A stretch of DNA of 64,000 nt from Thermosynechococcaceae cyanobacterium Okahandja (GTDB lineage Bacteria; Cyanobacteriota; Cyanobacteriia; Thermosynechococcales; Thermosynechococcaceae), in the NCBI GenBank assembly GCA_041530395.1, contig CP136945.1, positions 2,356,001 to 2,420,000 of the forward strand. Reading direction: 5' to 3'. The notes below the pieces were generated by a model. That model saw only the letters and a list, made by a program, of their open reading frames with translations. It was not told the DNA's origin and made no database searches. A program made the translations under genes and the position numbers. Below, in pieces: positions 63,633 to 64,000 of the stretch (positions are counted from its first letter, which is position 1; each line of letters begins with the position of its first letter).

Positions 63633-64000
63633 ATGAAAGCGATCGCTATCACTGAATTTGGCTCTCCCGAGGTACTGACCCTGCGGGATGTCCCCGAACC
63701 TTGTATCGAAGCTCCCGATGACGTGAAAATTCAACTGCGGGCCGCCAGTGTCAACCCCATTGATACCAAACTGCGGCAGCGGGGTACATTCTTTCCAGAT
63801 CGGCTGCCCGCCATCTTGGGCTGTGATGGCGCGGGGGTAGTGGTGGAAACGGGTGCGGCGGTCCAACGTTTCAAGGTGGGGGATGAGGTCTATTTTTGCT
63901 ACGGCGGTCTGGGCGATCGCGGCGGCTGCTACGCCGAATATACGGTTGTGCCGGAACTGGCAGTTGCCCCCAAACCCACCCGTCTCTCCTTTGTCGAAGC
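63633..64000 (+). CDS. Quinone oxidoreductase / MDR-family dehydrogenase, partial
   Basis: Begins at ATG 63633 (GGAG lies upstream) and runs off the window after about 122 residues. MKAIAITEFGSPEVLTLRDVPEP, ASVNPIDTKLRQR and GCDGAGVVVETGAAVQRFKVGDEV are the N-terminal GroES-like domain of medium-chain dehydrogenase/reductases of the zeta-crystallin type, usually NADPH-dependent and zinc-free. The nucleotide-binding part is outside the window. Confidence 0.9.
   Translation, partial: MKAIAITEFGSPEVLTLRDVPEPCIEAPDDVKIQLRAASVNPIDTKLRQRGTFFPDRLPAILGCDGAGVVVETGAAVQRFKVGDEVYFCYGGLGDRGGCYAEYTVVPELAVAPKPTRLSFVE

Overview
The window is chromosomal DNA of a unicellular, most likely thermophilic cyanobacterium close to Thermosynechococcus. 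The evidence is a form IB Rubisco operon in the order rbcL-rbcX-rbcS, a 36-codon gene whose product reads as PsaX (a photosystem I subunit best known from Thermosynechococcus), a psbY gene, a group 2 sigma factor, a long LrtA/HPF, a cyanobacterial TIGR03279 radical-SAM protein, and frequent HIP1 octamers (GCGATCGC). Genus is an inference. The window is almost entirely ordinary housekeeping and metabolic DNA: I see no prophage, CRISPR array or intact insertion sequence. The only mobile-element trace is a degenerate IS630-type fragment near 3.6 kb.

Layout. 0-4 kb: NurA-type nuclease (cut by the window edge), a CobA-HemD fusion, a DUF1810 protein, and a CAP-domain protein with no export signal next to the IS630 remnant. 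4-16 kb: GH63-like glucosidase, FHA-PrsW membrane protease, gamma-glutamylcyclotransferase-like protein, aspS, cysteine desulfurase, a coiled-coil membrane protein, an M1 aminopeptidase with HEAT repeats, and a secreted repeat protein split by an in-frame stop. 16-20 kb: trpS, a zinc-ribbon membrane protein and a class V aminotransferase in tight succession. 20-25 kb: rbcL-rbcX-rbcS, RbgA-like GTPase, psaX, 2-Cys peroxiredoxin. 25-35 kb: orphan ABC permease, TIGR03279 protein, a duplicated-module protein, a DHH-CBS-nucleotidyltransferase fusion, WecG-type glycosyltransferase, purN and a CtpA-type protease. 35-41 kb: psbY, HEAT protein, PAS histidine kinase plus receiver, LrtA/HPF, lipB, group 2 sigma factor. 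41-50 kb: DUF985 cupin, ankyrin plus MscS-CNBD channel, tRNA-Phe, GH57, UspA, pgk, HU, and a CobD/HisC-like aminotransferase. 50-64 kb: MetX-like hydrolase plus desaturase, FHA-ABC exporter, glycogen phosphorylase, lepA, a small membrane protein, a coiled-coil PD-(D/E)XK protein, pgm, sbcD, and the start of a quinone oxidoreductase gene.

How they fit: carbon fixation (Rubisco, PGK) and glycogen turnover (phosphoglucomutase, glycogen phosphorylase, GH57 and GH63-like hydrolases) are well represented but dispersed. Translation is represented by aspS, trpS, lepA, rbgA, the HPF, tRNA-Phe and tRNA 3'-end synthesis. Two membrane proteins carry FHA domains, which suggests phospho-Ser/Thr signalling.

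Most worth checking: (1) the aminotransferase downstream of HU has conserved N-terminal coding sequence but no canonical start codon; its frame meets the HU stop at an A6 run in the -1 frame. (2) A single TAA separates two homologous modules of a secreted protein. (3) The CAP gene lacks its N-terminus beside an IS remnant. (4) A near-consensus tRNA-Phe promoter has a palindrome in its spacer. (5) Small genes psaX, psbY and a 53-codon gene after lepA are easily missed. I do not see a convincing wholly new multi-gene system.
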